A DNA stretch of 8,750 bases from positions 1 through 8,750 of the forward strand of contig CAJXTO010000060.1 of the NCBI GenBank assembly GCA_913061245.1. Direction: 5' to 3'. Below the pieces are notes generated by a model, which worked only from the letters and a program-made list of their open reading frames with translations, ran no database searches and had not been told where the DNA came from. This stretch comes from an uncultured Oceanospirillales bacterium. Lineage in GTDB: Bacteria > Pseudomonadota > Gammaproteobacteria > Pseudomonadales > Litorivicinaceae. A program made the translations under genes and the position numbers. Positions 5,933 to 8,750 of this stretch are shown in pieces (position 1 is the first letter of the stretch; the number at the start of each line of letters is the position of its first letter).

Positions 5933-8223
5933 GCTATACCCACTTCAAGTGATTCACGTAAATTCGGAGGGACTAACAAATTCAAATCCTTTTCGATAAA
6001 TGCTTGGGCAACTATTCGTAGAACTTGAACACCAGATTCCCGCGTTAACGCTTGCGCTGCAAGCAACTGACATTCGGCCGAACTAAAAGCACCCAACGCA
6101 CGTTTAACCTGAGCCAACGCAGCCGATGACATCGACAATTCATTGAATCCTAGACCCACCAATAGGACGGCTGCCAATGGGTCGCCAGCCATTTCACCGC
6201 AGAGTGCCACGGGGATTTGTGCCTGAATTCCTGCTTTTGATGTGATTTCAAGGGCCCGCAGAACTGCCGGATGAAAACCATCAAACATATCTGCAACTCG
6301 AGCATTCGTGCGGTCTACTGCGAGCAGATATTGAGTTAAATCATTTGAGCCCACCGAGAGAAAATCAGCTTCTTTTGCTAATTCAGGAGCGATGTAGACG
6401 GCACTTGGAACCTCAATCATCACACCCACCTGCGGGGCTATGACTGTATGACCTTCTGCTGTTAGTTCCAAAACAACGCGCTCGATGAGTGCCTTTGATG
6501 CACGCAACTCTTCAAGCGTTGTGATCATTGGCAAAAGAATCCGCAGATTGCCAAGACCTGAATCAGCCCTCAGCATGGCACGAATCTGCGTTAGGAAAAT
6601 TTCCGGATGATCGAGGGTGACCCGAACCCCTCGCCAACCCAAAAATGGGTTTTCTTCTTCAATTGAAAAATACGGAAGGCTCTTGTCACCACCAATATCA
6701 AGCGTCCGCATCACAACAGGCATCGGAGCATAAGTTGCAAGCTCAGCGCGATACTCACTTTCCTGTTCGTCTTCTGTTGGAAATCGAGACCTGGCGAGAA
6801 AGATAAATTCAGTACGATACAGTCCAACACCATCAATCCAGCTCCGTTGGCGACCTGACAGCTCTCCGAACGGGCCAGCATTCAACATCAAATGAACATG
6901 CTGCCCATCCGATGTCACTGCAGTTCCTGCCTCGACCTGCTCAAGGTCCATTTCCAAAGTTGCAGCATCATCAATAGCCCGCTGATACTCAGCCAACACA
7001 TGTTCAGATGGCTCAACGATGACTTCTCCTCGCCATCCATCCACAATCAAATGAGCTCCCTGGATATCACCTAAAGGCAAATCCACAGCACCCATCACCG
7101 CAGGGATACCTAGACTTCGAGCCAAAATAGCCACGTGGGAATTTGCAGAGCCTTTCACTGAGACGATTGCTTTCAGTGAACCTGTATCAACCTCTCCAAG
7201 CATGACTGGGGTCACGTCCTCAGCGACCAAAATGACATCATCGGGATATTCGAATGATTCCGACTGCTCATGTAACAGCTTGGCTAGAATACGTCGACCC
7301 AAATCAAGCAGATCGGTTGCACGCTCTTTTAGATACGCATCATCCATTGCCTCAAAACGCGCAACCAGATCGAGAACAACGTATTTTAAGGCGGTAGGGG
7401 CTGTCTCCCCCGATCGGATTCGCTGACACACTTCACCACTTAATGTGTGGTCTTCAAGCATCCGCAAATAGGTGTCGAAAAGTGCCGTCTCTTTGCGTGC
7501 CAAGTGCTCTGAGAGTGAGTCACTAATCTGTCGAAGCTCTGCCTTAACTTCACCTAAGGCCGTTTGGAACTCTTGAAGCTCGAGCTCAGGATCATCAGTC
7601 TTCGCATCCTTCACCCGTCGCAAAATCGCTGGCGGTTGACGGACACAAGCGGTCCCAGTTGTGACGCCTGAGACGCCCGCAACACCCTTAAAATGAACAT
7701 CAATCGGTTTTTCGCCGTCTGTTTGACTCAAGTGGAGTCGACCTGACACCTTCGCATGGGCAATCAGTGCGGAAATTTGCGCGGCTACTGTGACCAGCAA
7801 GGCCTCTTCATCATCACTGAATTTTCTCTGAGTTGTTTGCTGGACAACCAACACACCCAGAATCTCGCGTTGGTGAACGATCGGAACGCCCAGAAACGAC
7901 TGAAAGATCTCTTCACCTGTTTCTTGCAAGAAGCGAAATGCCGGATGATTGGGCGCATCATCTAAATTAACCAATTCGCCCCGACTACCAACCGTTCCAA
8001 CAAGCCCTTCTGTCTTTGCCAAACTTGCACTGCGAACCGAATCGGGATTCAAACCGTCTGTTGCCATAAGAAGCCATCGATCTGTTGACTCATCTAACAG
8101 ATAAACAGAACACACACCCGTCTGCATGGTGTCCTTGATTCGTGTCACGATGATCGTGAGTGCTTCGTCTAGAGTTGCCGCATCGGTGACCGCCTGAACG
8201 AGGCGCCGGAGGATGTCTAACAT
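5929..8223 (-). CDS. ptsP: phosphoenolpyruvate-protein phosphotransferase, nitrogen-PTS Enzyme I (EI-Ntr)
   Basis: PtsP takes phosphate from PEP onto a histidine and passes it to the carrier NPr (PtsO), then to EIIA-Ntr. This is a cytoplasmic regulatory chain linked to nitrogen and potassium balance. Neither partner gene is in this window. The 764-residue product has an N-terminal GAF domain (about 10-160), then the Enzyme I core. The phosphorylated histidine is H363 in GSANSHVAILARSLGIP. The PEP-binding barrel has GVGLYRTEF at 465-473, RTLDIGGDK at 506-514, ENPFLGWRGVR at 524-534, GSNDLTQY at 625-632 and the catalytic C675 in LCGEMAGDP. The GAF domain separates it from sugar-PTS Enzyme I. 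An in-frame TTG at 8241 would add six residues, but the ATG at 8223 gives MLDILRRLVQ, which aligns with the E. coli PtsP start. With this start ptsP overlaps rppH by 7 nt, and its end overlaps the permease by 4 nt. Confidence 0.95.
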   Translation of the reverse strand: MLDILRRLVQAVTDAATLDEALTIIVTRIKDTMQTGVCSVYLLDESTDRWLLMATDGLNPDSVRSASLAKTEGLVGTVGSRGELVNLDDAPNHPAFRFLQETGEEIFQSFLGVPIVHQREILGVLVVQQTTQRKFSDDEEALLVTVAAQISALIAHAKVSGRLHLSQTDGEKPIDVHFKGVAGVSGVTTGTACVRQPPAILRRVKDAKTDDPELELQEFQTALGEVKAELRQISDSLSEHLARKETALFDTYLRMLEDHTLSGEVCQRIRSGETAPTALKYVVLDLVARFEAMDDAYLKERATDLLDLGRRILAKLLHEQSESFEYPDDVILVAEDVTPVMLGEVDTGSLKAIVSVKGSANSHVAILARSLGIPAVMGAVDLPLGDIQGAHLIVDGWRGEVIVEPSEHVLAEYQRAIDDAATLEMDLEQVEAGTAVTSDGQHVHLMLNAGPFGELSGRQRSWIDGVGLYRTEFIFLARSRFPTEDEQESEYRAELATYAPMPVVMRTLDIGGDKSLPYFSIEEENPFLGWRGVRVTLDHPEIFLTQIRAMLRADSGLGNLRILLPMITTLEELRASKALIERVVLELTAEGHTVIAPQVGVMIEVPSAVYIAPELAKEADFLSVGSNDLTQYLLAVDRTNARVADMFDGFHPAVLRALEITSKAGIQAQIPVALCGEMAGDPLAAVLLVGLGFNELSMSSAALAQVKRALGAFSSAECQLLAAQALTRESGVQVLRIVAQAFIEKDLNLLVPPNLRESLEVGIA

Positions 8224-8708
8224 GCCATCGGTCCGAACCAACGCAATGCAGGAGCTAACTCCATCATCGCCTGGCGATACACGTCCCGTTTAAATGGAAT
8301 AACTTGGCCTAACGGATACCAATAGCTGACCCACTGATACGCATCGAACTCTGGATGATCAGTGGCATCAAGATTCGGTTGAATAAAAGGATCATTCAGT
8401 GCCAACAAGTACCAGCGCTGCTTTTGACCCACACAGGTCTTCTTGCCGCGAGGTCGAATGAGTGACTTCGGCAACCGATAGCGAAGCCATCCAGCCGTCT
8501 GACCCAAAACAAACACTTGTTTCTGTGAAATACCGAGCTCTTCATGCAGTTCTCGGTACATTGTTTCTTCAGGAGTCTCGCCAGCTTTCATACCGCCCTG
8601 AGGAAACTGCCATGCATCTTCACCGCGTCGTCTGGCCCACAGAACAGAGCCGGTCGGATGCGCGAGAATAATCCCCACATTTAGCCGAAAACCGTCCTGA
8701 TCAATCAT
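8217..8708 (-). CDS. rppH: RNA 5'-pyrophosphohydrolase (Nudix)
   Basis: RppH removes pyrophosphate from the 5' end of triphosphorylated transcripts and so starts RNase E-dependent decay. The 163-residue protein has a complete Nudix box at 38-60 matching GX5EX7REUXEEXGU: G38, E44, R52, E53, E56, E57, G59 and I60. It also has the family N-terminus MIDQDGFRLNVGI and the WQFPQGG segment just before the box. It is slightly shorter than E. coli RppH (176), at the C-terminal end. The ATG at 8708 has AAGGGAG nine bases upstream. rppH heads the overlapping minus-strand unit, and the pair rppH-ptsP is widely conserved in gammaproteobacteria. The older name is nudH/ygdP. Confidence 0.95.
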   Translation of the reverse strand: MIDQDGFRLNVGIILAHPTGSVLWARRRGEDAWQFPQGGMKAGETPEETMYRELHEELGISQKQVFVLGQTAGWLRYRLPKSLIRPRGKKTCVGQKQRWYLLALNDPFIQPNLDATDHPEFDAYQWVSYWYPLGQVIPFKRDVYRQAMMELAPALRWFGPMAC

Positions 8709-8717
8709 GACTTGAAA

Positions 8718-8724
8718 CTCCCTT
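8718..8724 (-). promoter_or_regulatory. ribosome binding site of rppH
   Basis: On the minus strand this reads AAGGGAG, nine bases before the rppH ATG. The remaining 26 bases to the window edge show no convincing promoter. The promoter of the six-gene unit is probably outside the window. Confidence 0.65.
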
Positions 8725-8750
8725 AAAACCCTCGCATTCTTTCAACTTTT

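Noticed and set aside
7154..7180. Eight-base inverted repeat TTCACTGA / TCAGTGAA with an 11-base loop
   Set aside because: It lies in the middle of ptsP, inside well-conserved Enzyme I coding sequence, with no U-run. A repeat of this size is expected by chance.
8224..8241. ptsP start at the TTG at 8241
   Set aside because: The ATG at 8223 gives MLDILRRLVQ, which aligns with the start of E. coli PtsP. The six extra residues have no support.
8709..8750. TTGAAA at 8740-8745 (minus strand) as a -35 box for rppH
   Set aside because: No acceptable -10 hexamer follows at 16-18 nt spacing, and the window ends here.

Overview
This is a compact, ordinary-looking stretch of core chromosome, most likely from a gammaproteobacterium. 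Three things suggest this: the fused kinase-like/GNAT form of ArgA, the gene order rppH-ptsP-TSUP permease-lgt-thyA (recalled from Pseudomonas and relatives), and protein motifs that match gammaproteobacterial families throughout. G+C looks close to half by eye. I see no mobile elements, tRNA, rRNA, CRISPR arrays or atypical cargo genes, and no new biological system that I can support.

Layout: two converging blocks meet at 3014/3015. The plus-strand block (1-3014) holds argA, the first step of arginine synthesis, and ilvD, a late step of branched-chain amino acid synthesis. They are 8 nt apart. A short open frame ending at 40 may be the tail of another upstream gene. The argA frame has no ATG, GTG or TTG where the homology begins. 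It seems to start at an ATT codon at 43 behind a well-placed AGGAG.

The minus-strand block (8708 down to 3015) reads rppH (mRNA 5'-pyrophosphohydrolase), ptsP (nitrogen-PTS Enzyme I), a TauE/SafE-type permease, lgt (lipoprotein diacylglyceryl transferase), thyA (thymidylate synthase) and folA (dihydrofolate reductase). With the starts corrected here, every junction overlaps: 7, 4, 4, 17 and 1 nt. This points to one polycistronic unit with translational coupling. thyA and folA work together, because ThyA makes dihydrofolate and FolA regenerates tetrahydrofolate. lgt is a customary neighbour of thyA, and rppH-ptsP is a widely conserved pair.

The two blocks abut with no intergenic base: the ilvD TAA is followed directly by the reverse complement of the folA TGA. 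The only terminator-like structure at the junction is a strong hairpin at 3027-3056, inside the folA 3' coding end. No intergenic stretch exceeds 50 nt. The points worth a second look are the ATT start, the zero-gap junction with its embedded hairpin, and some sequence divergence in ArgA.
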